DNA of 64,000 nucleotides from Paenibacillus eucommiae (GCF_017874215.1 NZ_JAGGLB010000010.1:210533-274532), one strand, 5' to 3'. Shown: positions 50,362 through 60,025, numbered from the stretch's first letter. Made by a program: numbers and translations. Notes: generated by a model not told the origin, from the sequence alone.

Positions 50362-51720
50362 ATGAAACTCCTCACTTTTACAATCCGGCTTTCCCTTCTT
50401 ATCGCTTTACTGATTACTTCCGGTTGTACATTCGGTTCTTCAGACAAGGAGCACACTCTTAAACCGTTCGGCAAAAATGAAGAAGCTGTGTTAAAAGTAG
50501 CCATCCCCGCAGAAATTATGGCCGTAAAAAATTATGCAAGTATGCTGTCAGCAAAATTTCCGAAGCTGGAAGTAGAGCTTGTAACCTATCCAATTGTTAC
50601 GGATGAGGAAACATTCGACCAATGGGTAGATGACAACCAGCCTGATGTATTTTGGTTTAATGATGAACATACTTTCTTGAAATGGATAGACGACGGAAAA
50701 TTATTCGAATTGGATACGATGATTGAAGTAGACAATATTGATTTGGACCAAATGAATCGCAAAATTATTGATTACATACGAATGAAGGGGAAAGGGAAAA
50801 TGTATGCATTATCTCCGACCTTCTATAACTCCGCCTTGCTTTATAACAAAGATTTGTTTGACAGATATGGAATCGACTACCCCCATGATCAAATGAGCTG
50901 GGAAGAAGTACTGCTATTGGCCTCGAAATTCCCAACTCAGGGAGACGATGGAGAACAGATTTACGGTTATATACAGGATATAGGTCCCACAATTACTTTA
51001 ATCGATATGATAGCCAAGGATTATAAGATCGATTATCTCAATGAAGACAGTTCAAAAATACAGATGAATACACCGGCATGGAAAAGGGTCTCGGAGTTGG
51101 TCCTGGATGGGTACAAGCAAGGGTATATTTATGCTAATTTGCAAGGAAAAGTGAACCGCACCCGATACACAAAAATGCAAGAATATGTGCTTGAGCATAG
51201 TTTTCTGGCAGGAAGAGCAGCCATGACTGTACAGGATGCGATTTTTATTTATGCATTAAGCCAGCCTGAAACTGCAGTCTTCAACTGGGATTTAGCTACA
51301 ACTCCAGTTGATCCTTCTTATCCTAATGAATCACGTTATTTACATATTAAGGACTTTTGGGGGATCCGGGCAGCATCATCGAATCTACGGCCTGCTTGGG
51401 AGTTTCTCAAGTTAGCGAACAGCGAAGAAGTGGCAAGAGTACACAGCAAGGCATTTCAGGATTCCGCTCTTTATACCCGCCTTGACTATGGTATGGAACG
51501 GGATGGACATGATTTGCAAGCTTTTTATAAGCTTGGCCCTTCTACCAGCTACTTCCCTCCTCCCCCGCGGGGATTTTCAGATGATTTTACTGATATGGCT
51601 TCCGAAGAAATCAATTCCGTTATCAAGAAAGAGAAATCGCTGGATCAAGCGTTGGAAGCCATTGAAACAAGAGGCCAAGTTTTACTTGATACGATTAATA
51701 TATCTTTAACAAATCCATAA
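50362..51720 (+). CDS. ABC sugar-transporter substrate-binding lipoprotein 1
   Basis: A 452-residue extracellular solute-binding protein of family 1. Lipobox LLITSGC after a short signal peptide; body with PDVFWFNDEHTFLKWIDDGK, FELDTMIEV, KMYALSPTFYNSALLYNKDL and DYPHDQMSWEEVLLLASKFP, the usual maltose/oligosaccharide-binding pattern. GGGGGA precedes the ATG. No permease or ATPase genes adjoin; a paralogue follows 46 bases later. It may serve transporters elsewhere or act as a sensory binding protein. Confidence 0.85.
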   Translation: MKLLTFTIRLSLLIALLITSGCTFGSSDKEHTLKPFGKNEEAVLKVAIPAEIMAVKNYASMLSAKFPKLEVELVTYPIVTDEETFDQWVDDNQPDVFWFNDEHTFLKWIDDGKLFELDTMIEVDNIDLDQMNRKIIDYIRMKGKGKMYALSPTFYNSALLYNKDLFDRYGIDYPHDQMSWEEVLLLASKFPTQGDDGEQIYGYIQDIGPTITLIDMIAKDYKIDYLNEDSSKIQMNTPAWKRVSELVLDGYKQGYIYANLQGKVNRTRYTKMQEYVLEHSFLAGRAAMTVQDAIFIYALSQPETAVFNWDLATTPVDPSYPNESRYLHIKDFWGIRAASSNLRPAWEFLKLANSEEVARVHSKAFQDSALYTRLDYGMERDGHDLQAFYKLGPSTSYFPPPPRGFSDDFTDMASEEINSVIKKEKSLDQALEAIETRGQVLLDTINISLTNP

Positions 51721-51765
51721 CTAGTCAGGCTCTACTACAAAAAATTTTTAATGGAGGTTTGGTGT

Positions 51766-53103
51766 ATGCCCGTCCGTAGACTTCTTCTTTTCCTGATAAT
51801 TTCTCTATTTGCGATCATGGCCGCTGGTTGTGAATTTGGTTCGACTAAAGAATCTGAGTTCCAACAGGAAGAGGCATCTATCAAAGCAGTTGTTTGGAAC
51901 GAGCGTGAGTTTAATCAGCAATACGCCAGTCTGTTTTCAATAAAATATCCGAAGATCGACGTCCAGGTGATTAACACTAATGTATTAAGAAATACAGAGG
52001 ATTTACATAAAAATTTCGAAGCATTAGTCGCTAATGAAAAGCCCGATATTATCGTATTTCCGAATGCTGATATGTTCGAATGGTGGGCTAATGAAGGAAA
52101 CCTTTACAACTTGGATTCTCTGATTAAATCAGACAAGTTTGATATTGAAAACATTAATTCCAACGTGGTCGACTATTTAAAATTCAAAGGCGCCGGAAAT
52201 TTGTACGGTCTATCCCCGACATTCAACAACAAAGTACTGTACTACAATAAGGATTTATTTGACAAATATCAAATCGATTATCCTCACAACGGCATGAGTT
52301 GGGACGAAGTCTTAAATATTGCAGCACGTTTTCCGACTGATCAAGATGCAGATACTAAGGTTTATGGCTACTACCCAAATGCAACTTTTGCCTTCGATTG
52401 GATCGAGTTGATTGGCCGCAGCCTTCAATTAACTTATCTCGATGAAGAGGGAGGTACCCTCACATTCAATCAGCCTGGATGGAAACATGTATTTGAAAAC
52501 GTGCTTACTGGGTATAGCCAAGGGTACGTGTACCGGGTGGATGGACAATCTGCCACCTCTGAGTCTAACCAGGAAATAAATGACTTCTATAAGAAAAACT
52601 TGTTTACAGTTGGCAGGGCTGCAATGACAATCAATGACGCCAGTTATATTAGTGAAATGAACCTCGCTGAGCAAGTCAGTAAAATCACCTTACCGAACTG
52701 GGACATTGTCAGCCTCCCTGCTTTAACGACAGCGCCTGAAGAAACGACAGAATTTACAACCAACGAAATATTTGCAATTGCTGCGGATTCTCCAAACATA
52801 CGCGCCGCATGGGAATTGATTAAATATGCGAACAGCGCTGAAGCTTCCCAAATTAACGCAACATTAGACACCAACAATTTGATGAGTCGGACCGAGCATA
52901 ACAAGGAAATGACTGCAAGAAATATGGAGCCATTCTACTTGCTAAAGCCAGCAAAGATGAATCTGCCAGCAGTCAAGCTCTCTACGCGCATGCAGCTTTC
53001 GCAACTGCTGGAAAATGAAGTGAAAGCTATGCTGAAAGGCGAAAAGACGCTGGAACAGGCATTAGATCATTTACAGCTGCAAGCACAGGAATCTTTAGAT
53101 TGA
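51766..53103 (+). CDS. ABC sugar-transporter substrate-binding lipoprotein 2 (paralogue)
   Basis: About 445 residues, starting MPVRRLLLFLIISLFAIMAA at ATG 51766, eight bases after GGAGG; the 51751 start lacks a site. Lipobox MAAGC, then PDIIVFPNADMFEWWANEGN, GLSPTFNNKVLYYNKDLFDK and DYPHNGMSWDEVLNIAARFP, closely parallel to the preceding protein, so the pair arose by tandem duplication. Ligand unknown. A 10-bp tandem repeat begins at its stop codon. Confidence 0.85.
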   Translation: MPVRRLLLFLIISLFAIMAAGCEFGSTKESEFQQEEASIKAVVWNEREFNQQYASLFSIKYPKIDVQVINTNVLRNTEDLHKNFEALVANEKPDIIVFPNADMFEWWANEGNLYNLDSLIKSDKFDIENINSNVVDYLKFKGAGNLYGLSPTFNNKVLYYNKDLFDKYQIDYPHNGMSWDEVLNIAARFPTDQDADTKVYGYYPNATFAFDWIELIGRSLQLTYLDEEGGTLTFNQPGWKHVFENVLTGYSQGYVYRVDGQSATSESNQEINDFYKKNLFTVGRAAMTINDASYISEMNLAEQVSKITLPNWDIVSLPALTTAPEETTEFTTNEIFAIAADSPNIRAAWELIKYANSAEASQINATLDTNNLMSRTEHNKEMTARNMEPFYLLKPAKMNLPAVKLSTRMQLSQLLENEVKAMLKGEKTLEQALDHLQLQAQESLD

Positions 53104-53143
53104 ATTCATTTGAGTTCATTTGAGTTCATTTGAGTTCATTCTG
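53103..53143. repeat. Tandem repeat of ATTTGAGTTC (about four units)
   Basis: TTGAGTTCAT is repeated four times directly after the second lipoprotein stop, in the gap between the convergent lipoprotein and rtcB genes. Confidence 0.85.
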
Positions 53144-53174
53144 AAGTCAGTCGTTGAAATTTTGATTTTGTTCA

Positions 53175-54401
53175 TCAATCCTTATAGGGATCAAATTCAT
53201 CCGCTCCAGCCATGCACACTCCTATTGGCTTCAGCACATGCAGCACTTCTATTGTCTCCGCATGAGCATCCAGCACCTCTTGAAGCTTCCGGTAAACGAA
53301 CGGACTCTCGTCCGTTCCTGCGCCTCGAAGCTCGACGCCAAAGTCTCGAATCGCATCCAGCATCTGCTTTTGAGAAATTTGCCCGCCGCTGCGGGTGCGT
53401 TTCTTCCAGTTCATTTTGCCTGCTGCCTGTGTCCGGCTCATCGTGCGTCCTGCTCCATGTACTGTGCTGTAGAAAGCCTCGCGATTTTCCACTGAGTCTT
53501 TGCCTCTTACAATTACAGAAATATCACCCATGCTGCCGCCGATAAACCCAAGCTGACCTGGAGCAGACGGGGTTGCCCCCTTACGGACAACGATAGTATC
53601 TTTGCCCTCATGCTGCTCCTTCCAGGCGTAGTTATGATGGTTATGCACTTCCATATCTGCTTCCGCACCAATAATAGAAAGTACCTCCCTGATCACATAA
53701 TCGCGTCCGGCATAAGCATAACGACCAGCAAGCTTCATGGCCCGATAGTACATGTCGCCAAATTCACTGCTTAGATCGAACAAAACTGGAGGCTGATCCA
53801 TCTTTTCCCCAGGTGCGCTGCCCAGAAATTCTCTGCCTGCCGCCAAATTTAGGAAGCCGCTGGCTGTTTTATGACCGAATCCCCTACTTCCAAAATGATT
53901 GCTGATCCATACCTGACCGGTCCCCACTTCTTCAAACAAATCGACAAAATGATTGCCGCTGCCGACAGTACCTAATTGGTCCCGGGCCAATGTTTTCAGC
54001 TTGTCGTGCTCTTGTTGGCCTACTTCCCTATAAACGGCCCAATCCGGGTCGTCGAACAGATCATGATCTACCTTTTCATTATTAACCCTGCCAATACCGA
54101 AAGAAATGTTCCGGGCAATTTCATCCATGATTTGGGCTATGCGCGGCTTTACATGCTCCACCTTCAAATTCGTTCTAACCGCTTTATTGCCGCAAGCAAT
54201 ATCGTAACCAACACCGGACGGAGAGATTTGCCCATCATACACAACTACCCCGCCGATTGGCTGGCTGTACCCCTTATGATGGTCGGCCATCAGCAAAGTC
54301 TGAACGACCTTCCCTGTCTCTGCACACATTTTCGCCTGAACAAGCGCACCTTCATCGGGCTTTCCCCAAACACGTACTCCCGCTATATTTTGATAAGCCA
54401 T
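53175..54401 (-). CDS. rtcB: RtcB-family RNA ligase
   Basis: A 408-residue Mn/GTP-dependent ligase that joins 2',3'-cyclic-phosphate or 3'-phosphate RNA ends to 5'-OH ends. Visible: MADHHKGYSQPIGGVVVYDG, ISPSGVGYDIACGNKAVRTN with the metal-binding Cys, GSGNHFVDL, NHFGSRGFGHKTA, RKGATPSAPGQLGFIGG and VHGAGRTMSRTQA holding the guanylylated His. It is shorter than E. coli-type RtcB and resembles the RtcB2-like branch found beside other repair genes. It is last in the RlaP-Hen1-Pnkp-RtcB operon, 30 bases after Pnkp, offering a second sealing route not needing 5' phosphorylation. Confidence 0.93.
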   Translation of the reverse strand: MAYQNIAGVRVWGKPDEGALVQAKMCAETGKVVQTLLMADHHKGYSQPIGGVVVYDGQISPSGVGYDIACGNKAVRTNLKVEHVKPRIAQIMDEIARNISFGIGRVNNEKVDHDLFDDPDWAVYREVGQQEHDKLKTLARDQLGTVGSGNHFVDLFEEVGTGQVWISNHFGSRGFGHKTASGFLNLAAGREFLGSAPGEKMDQPPVLFDLSSEFGDMYYRAMKLAGRYAYAGRDYVIREVLSIIGAEADMEVHNHHNYAWKEQHEGKDTIVVRKGATPSAPGQLGFIGGSMGDISVIVRGKDSVENREAFYSTVHGAGRTMSRTQAAGKMNWKKRTRSGGQISQKQMLDAIRDFGVELRGAGTDESPFVYRKLQEVLDAHAETIEVLHVLKPIGVCMAGADEFDPYKD

Positions 54402-54430
54402 TTGCTATAAGTTCCCTTCTACATGAAAAA

Positions 54431-57046
54431 TTACAACCTCGGGTCCACCGGGTCCGATTCCAATGATAGCACGGCGAGCACGCACTCATGAATTCGTTCT
54501 ACGGGCTCATTCCACACAAAACGTTCTACAGACTCTACGCTTAGCGCGAACTCCATTAGAGCATGACGTTCTTTCTTACCAGTCTTGCGCTGCTTAAGGC
54601 GTTTCAAGTTCTCTGGCATCAAATAATCGATACCGTATATGATATGCAGATATTTTCTGCCCCTGACTTTTATGCCCGGTTGAATAAGACGGTTCTGATG
54701 CTTCATCACAAAGGTTTCGGGCTTCACTACAATCCCCTCGTGTCCGTCCTCCGTCATTTCTTCCCACCAACGAATCACCTCTTGTTCACTAGTCTCATCA
54801 GTAATTACTCGGTATTCGGTCTCTATGAACATTTCTGAACAAGCGGCGAACTCACTGTTCTTCTGCATATGCCAGACATGAGATTTATCAAAAAAGGCCT
54901 CCGTGCTGTGAGCAAGTGTATGGAAGGGGGCAATCTGGATTCCCTGCAGTCCATTCGTGTCCCAACAGTATTTCTGAAAAGCCTGCTCAAATAGCTCTGC
55001 GTTATCCAGCTTTTGACCAAATTCTCCTATCCAGTCCTGAACGTCCCTTCCTGCCGCGTGAGCCATCTGCAGCTTTTCCATAATGTACTTTCTATCCATA
55101 ATCGCAGCTTCAGCCACATGAGCATATTGTGAAGCAATCAACTCACGAGCCTTTAGGTTCCACGGTACAATTTCAGCATCTAATAGTATGAAATCAGTCT
55201 GGTGCTTATTAAAATATTGCGCTCGCTGCAGATCGTTATTCAGCCGCTGCAAAATTTCTTCCTCCAGCGAAGAGTCGAAGAAGTGTCGGCCTGTGCGGGT
55301 ATATATGGCCCCCAACATTTCACGTCCTACATATTTGACAGCCGCTTCACGATCTCTGAACAATAATAAGATCGCCCTGCTTCCCATATGTTTCTTCTCC
55401 GCAACCATAGTCATAACTCCCTTGGAGCGGTAATAAGAGAAGGCTTCTCCCGGGTGCTCCAAATAATCATCCTTATCCGATACACGAGGAGGCGGGCTCA
55501 TTGTTGGAGGAATGTAAACAAGCTCTTCAATTGGCACTGTATAATGGGAAACTGAATCAACAGCAGCTTTTACAAATTCCCCACGTACAGAAATCTCCCC
55601 ATACGGCTCGGTCAGCACTGTGTAGCCTTCTATAAATTTCCGTAAATTCGGCGGTGAGAAACGCTTTCTCTCCCATTTAAGAAGAGGATTATCGGGGTCT
55701 CCAGAATAGTTCATGACCGCGCTGACGCTTACGAACTCTTTTTCGGGATAACGATATGCAGTGAGCTGTCCGCCAAACACAACCCCTTGATCGATATTGA
55801 CCGTATGCTTGATGATAGTCGGCTGTGGTCTCGGGTCATGCCCCCAGACAATGAGTTCCCCGGATTCGTGCTCGATAAACCAATCTTTCCGGATCGGCTT
55901 TCCCTGATCGTCCATCCCAGCGGTATCGCCATAGCGGCAGTAATCTTGAATGCTCTTGGATTGCTTGCCGATAAAACTATCCCGAATACCCGCATGAGCG
56001 ACAACAACCTGGCGAACGCCATTGCGGCAAAACACCAGATGTGAAGGCGCGGCAAGCAGGAATTGTCTCATTCCAGCCTTCAGTTTCTCAGCGGAGTCCT
56101 TGCCATGATCCCGCTCATATTGAGCCAGCTCCGCTGCCATCCTCTCGTCGCCATGACCGAGCGAGACGTTCTTTCCGTCCAAGTAACGGGCAATTTTCCA
56201 GCCGTGATTGCTGTCAACCATATAGGCCAAGCCCGCCTCGACATGGCTTCTCCAAAACTCAATAGCGAGAATGGACTGCGGCCCCCGGCTCATAACATCA
56301 CCAACCGATACCAGCTTCCTGCCGTTAGGATGCTTATAGTAACCATCTTCATCCGATTGATATCCCAGCTTGTTTACAAGCTCCAGCATTTCCTGATAAC
56401 AGCCGTGAATGTCCCCGATAATATCTATTCCGGCTTCCACCTCGAACAGCACAGGATTTTCTTTGCGGATGAATGCAAGCTGATCCACTTGCTCGCCTTT
56501 AATCATATAACTGGAGGCGAAGCCTTCCTCCTTCAAGCCGCGTACGGACCGCTTAAATATCTGTACCTGCTGCTTCACTCTTTGGCGTCCCCGCGGATTA
56601 TCGCGACTCTCGTCCCTTCGCAACAGTTCATCTTCCGCTACATCCAGGGCAATAGCCATGACTGAAACATGATACTTTGCTGCCATATCCACGTACTTTT
56701 TACGATCCTCAGCATGGAGGTGTGTAGCATCAACGACCGTAAGCTTACCAACTCGGCATCTCATGCCAACAATCATATCCATAGCAGCAAAGGCCTTATC
56801 CGAAATCAACTGATATTCGTTGTATACAACATCGGCTTCTTGCTTCGGTCGATTGCGCCAGTCCATGAATACCTCGTCTCCAACAAGAATCCGAAATTGG
56901 TCTGACGAGACGACTTCTGTTTGCATCAGGGTCCCTTGATCAATCATCCTCTGCAGCAAGGTCGTTTTTCCACTATTGGAAGGCCCTACTAACACAACAA
57001 TACCAGCGTGGGGCAGCCGGATTATGCGTTTTTGTTCTTGCATCAT
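54431..57046 (-). CDS. pnkp: Polynucleotide kinase-phosphatase-ligase (bacterial Pnkp)
   Basis: An 871-residue three-domain RNA repair enzyme, the length of Clostridium thermocellum Pnkp. Kinase (1-180): P-loop VLVGPSNSGKTTLL, heals 5'-OH ends. Phosphatase (about 205-440): calcineurin-type GDIHGC, GDVMSRGPQ, DSNHGWK, VVAHAGIRDS, GHDPRPQP, NIDQGVVFGG; the usual DRG and GNHD are SRG and SNHG but the metal-binding D, H, D, R, N, H, D positions are kept. Ligase (about 475-871): KHMGSRA motif I with the AMP-accepting Lys. Pnkp needs Hen1 for sealing, and Hen1 lies directly upstream overlapping by four bases (ATGA). The trio repairs ribotoxin-cut RNAs such as tRNA anticodon loops. Confidence 0.95.
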   Translation of the reverse strand: MMQEQKRIIRLPHAGIVVLVGPSNSGKTTLLQRMIDQGTLMQTEVVSSDQFRILVGDEVFMDWRNRPKQEADVVYNEYQLISDKAFAAMDMIVGMRCRVGKLTVVDATHLHAEDRKKYVDMAAKYHVSVMAIALDVAEDELLRRDESRDNPRGRQRVKQQVQIFKRSVRGLKEEGFASSYMIKGEQVDQLAFIRKENPVLFEVEAGIDIIGDIHGCYQEMLELVNKLGYQSDEDGYYKHPNGRKLVSVGDVMSRGPQSILAIEFWRSHVEAGLAYMVDSNHGWKIARYLDGKNVSLGHGDERMAAELAQYERDHGKDSAEKLKAGMRQFLLAAPSHLVFCRNGVRQVVVAHAGIRDSFIGKQSKSIQDYCRYGDTAGMDDQGKPIRKDWFIEHESGELIVWGHDPRPQPTIIKHTVNIDQGVVFGGQLTAYRYPEKEFVSVSAVMNYSGDPDNPLLKWERKRFSPPNLRKFIEGYTVLTEPYGEISVRGEFVKAAVDSVSHYTVPIEELVYIPPTMSPPPRVSDKDDYLEHPGEAFSYYRSKGVMTMVAEKKHMGSRAILLLFRDREAAVKYVGREMLGAIYTRTGRHFFDSSLEEEILQRLNNDLQRAQYFNKHQTDFILLDAEIVPWNLKARELIASQYAHVAEAAIMDRKYIMEKLQMAHAAGRDVQDWIGEFGQKLDNAELFEQAFQKYCWDTNGLQGIQIAPFHTLAHSTEAFFDKSHVWHMQKNSEFAACSEMFIETEYRVITDETSEQEVIRWWEEMTEDGHEGIVVKPETFVMKHQNRLIQPGIKVRGRKYLHIIYGIDYLMPENLKRLKQRKTGKKERHALMEFALSVESVERFVWNEPVERIHECVLAVLSLESDPVDPRL

Positions 57047-58569
57047 GCTTTCTTTAGCTCCTCTCTCCGGGCAAAAACCGCCATTTGTGTCGGATGCCCA
57101 AAGCCCTCTATCGCTTCGCCGATGCCTTTCAGCTCAAGGCTGTAAGGATAAAGCTCTGCCCATTTTCCGCACCAATACTGGAACTGCTCACGTGCCCATT
57201 CGAATCTGTGATCGCTGTGCCGCATGTCTGCCGGGTCCATTTCATACACTTGGTTATATTCCCGGTTAGGTGTTGTTATCAGCAAAGTCCCTGGACGATA
57301 CTCAGCGAAAATAGTTTCCATCACCCGCTCCAGTCGATGCGCATCTATATGCTCGATGACTTCGCAGAGGATCATCACATTTTTCCCGCGCAGCGACTCG
57401 TCAAAATAGAACAGTGACCCGATCAGCGACTTAGGGATCACCACACCTTGATGGCCCTCTAATTTTTTGAACCTTGCCATCCCTCTGATTTGAGCTACAG
57501 ACGAAGGTTCAACCGCCAGAATCTCCTCAACCCCTGGAATCCAGCCTAGGCGGGCAGCAAGCTTTCCTTCACCTGAACCAAAATCAACGATCGTTCTCTT
57601 ATCCTGCAAAGCTCCAATTTCTCGCAAAATCGCCTGATACCGAAGCTCATTTAAGCTGACCTTGGGCTGCTTCCGCTCAGTCTCATTACCATCAACCGCC
57701 TTTACTGCCTTTACTCCATCTATTGCATCTATTGCATCTATTGCATCTATTGCCTCTACTGCCTCTACTGCCTCTAATGCCTCTACCACTTCTGCTACCT
57801 CCACCGCTTCCACCACAAAAGAGGGTGCGGCATCCGGGAAATTTTTCGGGGTGGTCATGCTTCTTTCAAATTGCTCAATTAAGTGACTGAAGCGCAGCGC
57901 TCTTTTCACAATGAGCCCGCGCATCGGGTGACTTTCCAGCCAACCTTCACCGTACCGCTTGATTTTATCTAATTCATCTTCTCCCATGAAGTAATGCTTG
58001 TAATCGTCCAGTATCGGAATCATGACAAAAAGCTGTCTCAACGCTTGTTGTAGCGTCTTCTGACCACGAAGGCGTATCGTTCTGGCTGTACTCTTACTTT
58101 TCAAATCGAAGTTGTACGAGATCTCGCCGCGCTCTAATGCTACTTCATAACCAAGCGTTGTAAAAAGCTCTTCAACTACGTGATCGGAAAGCCTTGAGGC
58201 AATCGGTCCGAATGAAATGTCCAGCTCAAAAAGATGACTCACCCAAGGCTTGTAATCCTCCTTCGGCTTCCCATTCAATGCTGTGCCAAGCGCTGAGCGG
58301 ATATAGGAGCAAAATAGACTGCTTGCGACAAACTCCCGGTCATTAATATACTGCGTAATATCGTAGCTGCTCGGACTCCCTTTAACAAGCTCCACCGGAT
58401 CTGGGGTTGCAAATAACACAACTTCAACCTCACTCGGCGTGAAGATCGTATACACCAATCGTACGCGAGCTTCCTTCTCATGCCTATCGTAAAGATTGTT
58501 GGGATTTTTAGCGAGGAGGTGAGAGATCATCCCTGCTCCTTCGCCAGTAGCTTTAATGGTCAAAAACAT
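57043..58569 (-). CDS. hen1: Hen1 RNA 3'-terminal 2'-O-methyltransferase
   Basis: About 508 residues; ATG 58569 (MFLTIKATGEGAGMISHLLA) is the conserved start and overlaps the RlaP stop. The N-terminal half stimulates the Pnkp ligase; the C-terminal half is a Mn-dependent methyltransferase with SAM motif IVDFGSGEGKLAARLG and the metal ligands in LCEVIEHIDAHR plus HSDHRFEW. It methylates the 3'-terminal ribose at the break before sealing, making the repaired site resistant to recutting. Between the halves (about residues 245-305) lies an unusual Val-Glu-Ala/Ile-Asp-Ala repeat encoded by 9-bp tandem units, lengthening it by some 40 residues over the C. thermocellum protein. Confidence 0.94.
   Translation of the reverse strand: MFLTIKATGEGAGMISHLLAKNPNNLYDRHEKEARVRLVYTIFTPSEVEVVLFATPDPVELVKGSPSSYDITQYINDREFVASSLFCSYIRSALGTALNGKPKEDYKPWVSHLFELDISFGPIASRLSDHVVEELFTTLGYEVALERGEISYNFDLKSKSTARTIRLRGQKTLQQALRQLFVMIPILDDYKHYFMGEDELDKIKRYGEGWLESHPMRGLIVKRALRFSHLIEQFERSMTTPKNFPDAAPSFVVEAVEVAEVVEALEAVEAVEAIDAIDAIDAIDGVKAVKAVDGNETERKQPKVSLNELRYQAILREIGALQDKRTIVDFGSGEGKLAARLGWIPGVEEILAVEPSSVAQIRGMARFKKLEGHQGVVIPKSLIGSLFYFDESLRGKNVMILCEVIEHIDAHRLERVMETIFAEYRPGTLLITTPNREYNQVYEMDPADMRHSDHRFEWAREQFQYWCGKWAELYPYSLELKGIGEAIEGFGHPTQMAVFARREELKKA
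57715..57800. repeat. 9-bp tandem repeat inside hen1
   Basis: On the plus strand TCTATTGCA is repeated four times, then TCTACTGCC-like units three to four more times, then degenerate ones. In frame they encode (IDA)n and (VEA)n. Length change by whole units would keep the frame, so the array can vary without breaking Hen1. Confidence 0.9.
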
Positions 58570-59363
58570 GTCGCCACACCCTTCCCCCATACTTCCATTA
58601 TTGCCGAACGAAATAACTGGTCAAGCGCCTCATCATGGCCGCCTTCAGCAGCACGCATATCGCAAGCGGTCTGTTCATAATAGGAGATTCTCTCCCCTAG
58701 AAACTCATTGATCCGGTTAATTCTCGGTTCGTAATCCATTTCGTCGCCGGCTAATTTCCGCACCAGCAGATTCTTAATAACCACCTTTAGCTCGCTTCCC
58801 TCTGGTACCAACGCGTCCACCAATTCATGAAACTCTATAGGCGGCATCTCATTATGCCTTTCAATCCATTCACACGCCAAGATGGGGCGCAGTACATAGA
58901 AATACTTTTTGATTTTGACTTGATCACCCTGCAGATACTCCCGGTAATTCCCTTTCGCCATATGTAGATAGTGATGTATGCATGATTTTGGCGAGAAAGA
59001 TAACGGTGAGATGCGGCGGATTTGCTCAGCAGTTGCACAATTCTCCATATAAACAATCGGAGACTGCAGCCATTCCAGCAACGGCGGATTCGATTTGCGA
59101 AACAAATTCAAGGCCTTCTTCAAATCCCACCCATTAATATCCAGCATATTACTGATCGGACGCTCAATCACATCCCGCTTATTGAAAATCGACAAATACC
59201 ACTCCACAGGCCTGATGTAAATAAATCGCACGTCATAATCGCTATCCTTTGAAGGAAACCCCCATGCACGACTGCCTGATTCACAAGCATACAAAATCCG
59301 AACCTGTTCTTCTTGTTCGATTTTTTTCAACTCTTCAACAATTTGATACGGATAATCGGACAT
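58560..59363 (-). CDS. rlaP: RlaP-family nucleotidyltransferase (RNA repair pathway DNA polymerase beta family)
   Basis: About 267 residues; ATG 59363 (MSDYPYQIVEELKKIEQ) follows AAAGGAAGAG and is chosen over 59471. The nucleotidyltransferase motif is intact: SGSRAWGFPSKDSDYDVRFI, with GS and the DxD pair. Further conserved stretches are NGWDLKKALNLFRKSNPPLL and HMAKGNYREYL. The family (PF10127) was named for its repeated linkage to Hen1/Pnkp RNA repair genes. It is the first gene of this operon and overlaps hen1 by ten bases. The nucleotide it transfers and its target are not known to me; adding nucleotides to broken RNA ends is one possibility. Confidence 0.9.
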   Translation of the reverse strand: MSDYPYQIVEELKKIEQEEQVRILYACESGSRAWGFPSKDSDYDVRFIYIRPVEWYLSIFNKRDVIERPISNMLDINGWDLKKALNLFRKSNPPLLEWLQSPIVYMENCATAEQIRRISPLSFSPKSCIHHYLHMAKGNYREYLQGDQVKIKKYFYVLRPILACEWIERHNEMPPIEFHELVDALVPEGSELKVVIKNLLVRKLAGDEMDYEPRINRINEFLGERISYYEQTACDMRAAEGGHDEALDQLFRSAIMEVWGKGVATCF

Positions 59364-59514
59364 GTCGCTCTTCCTTTCTACTTCGTTCGGTCTTCTGCTA
59401 TTATCATCGCCTATTTTCAGGGATATGAACATGGTCAAAGTATTACGACTAGGAAAAAAAATCCAAAACAAGCAGTCGAACAGGACTTGAGCCTACGGGA
59501 TAGTCCACTTGAGA

Positions 59515-60025
59515 AAAACCTTGTTGCGTCTTTTGAAGTGCGTGCTCATTACGATGAGGGTTCTAGGGGGAGGGGAAGGATTTCGCCTAATATTGTCAGG
59601 CTAACATCATACCGAACATGTAGGCGGAAAAACGCACACATTGGACCGGCTTAACCTGACAACATTTAGGGTGCTATATCCTGCGCGCAAAGGCGCTGGA
59701 GTTGAAGAGCTGCTATGAGGGGATACTCTCCTCCCCGATACTCTCCTCCCTCTTTAACGATGTTTTTCATCACTAAAAGCACTTGCTCGTCTTCACAACC
59801 CTACTTTAACAATGAAAAACATCGTTAAAATCCCATTTTACCACCTAAATGTGCCGTTCGACCTCTTTTAGCGATGAAAATCATCATTAACGTGACAGTT
59901 TCACCTGGAACACTTACTTTAACGATGAAAAACATCGTTAAGTGAAGCACACCGTTCAACACCACGACAATCGGACTGCCTACAGTCGCTGCTTTCCTGA
60001 GTGAAAGGGATAGTGGCGATAAGGA
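59515..60025 (+). repeat. Composite structured repeat, copy G
   Basis: It has a left segment (CTTGTTGCGTCTTTTGAAG), no long hairpin, and palindromes at 59753-59777 (T5 loop), 59804-59828 (A5), 59867-59890 (AAAAT) and 59918-59942 (A5), then an end GAAAGGGATAGTGGCGATAA. The hairpin region is taken by the mini-element 59589-59666. It fills the gap between the RNA repair operon and the DEAD-box gene. Confidence 0.85.
59589..59666. mobile_element. 78-bp miniature element with the TTGTCAGGTTAA-type ends
   Basis: AATATTGTCAGGCTAA (59589-59604) and TTAACCTGACAACATT (59651-59666) are inverted repeats with two to three differences, the same ends as the 674-bp element at 21357. Confidence 0.7.

Noticed and set aside
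57662..57886. Plus-strand ORF rich in Ala/Ser/Ile
   Set aside because: It is the antisense reading of the Hen1 tandem-repeat linker.
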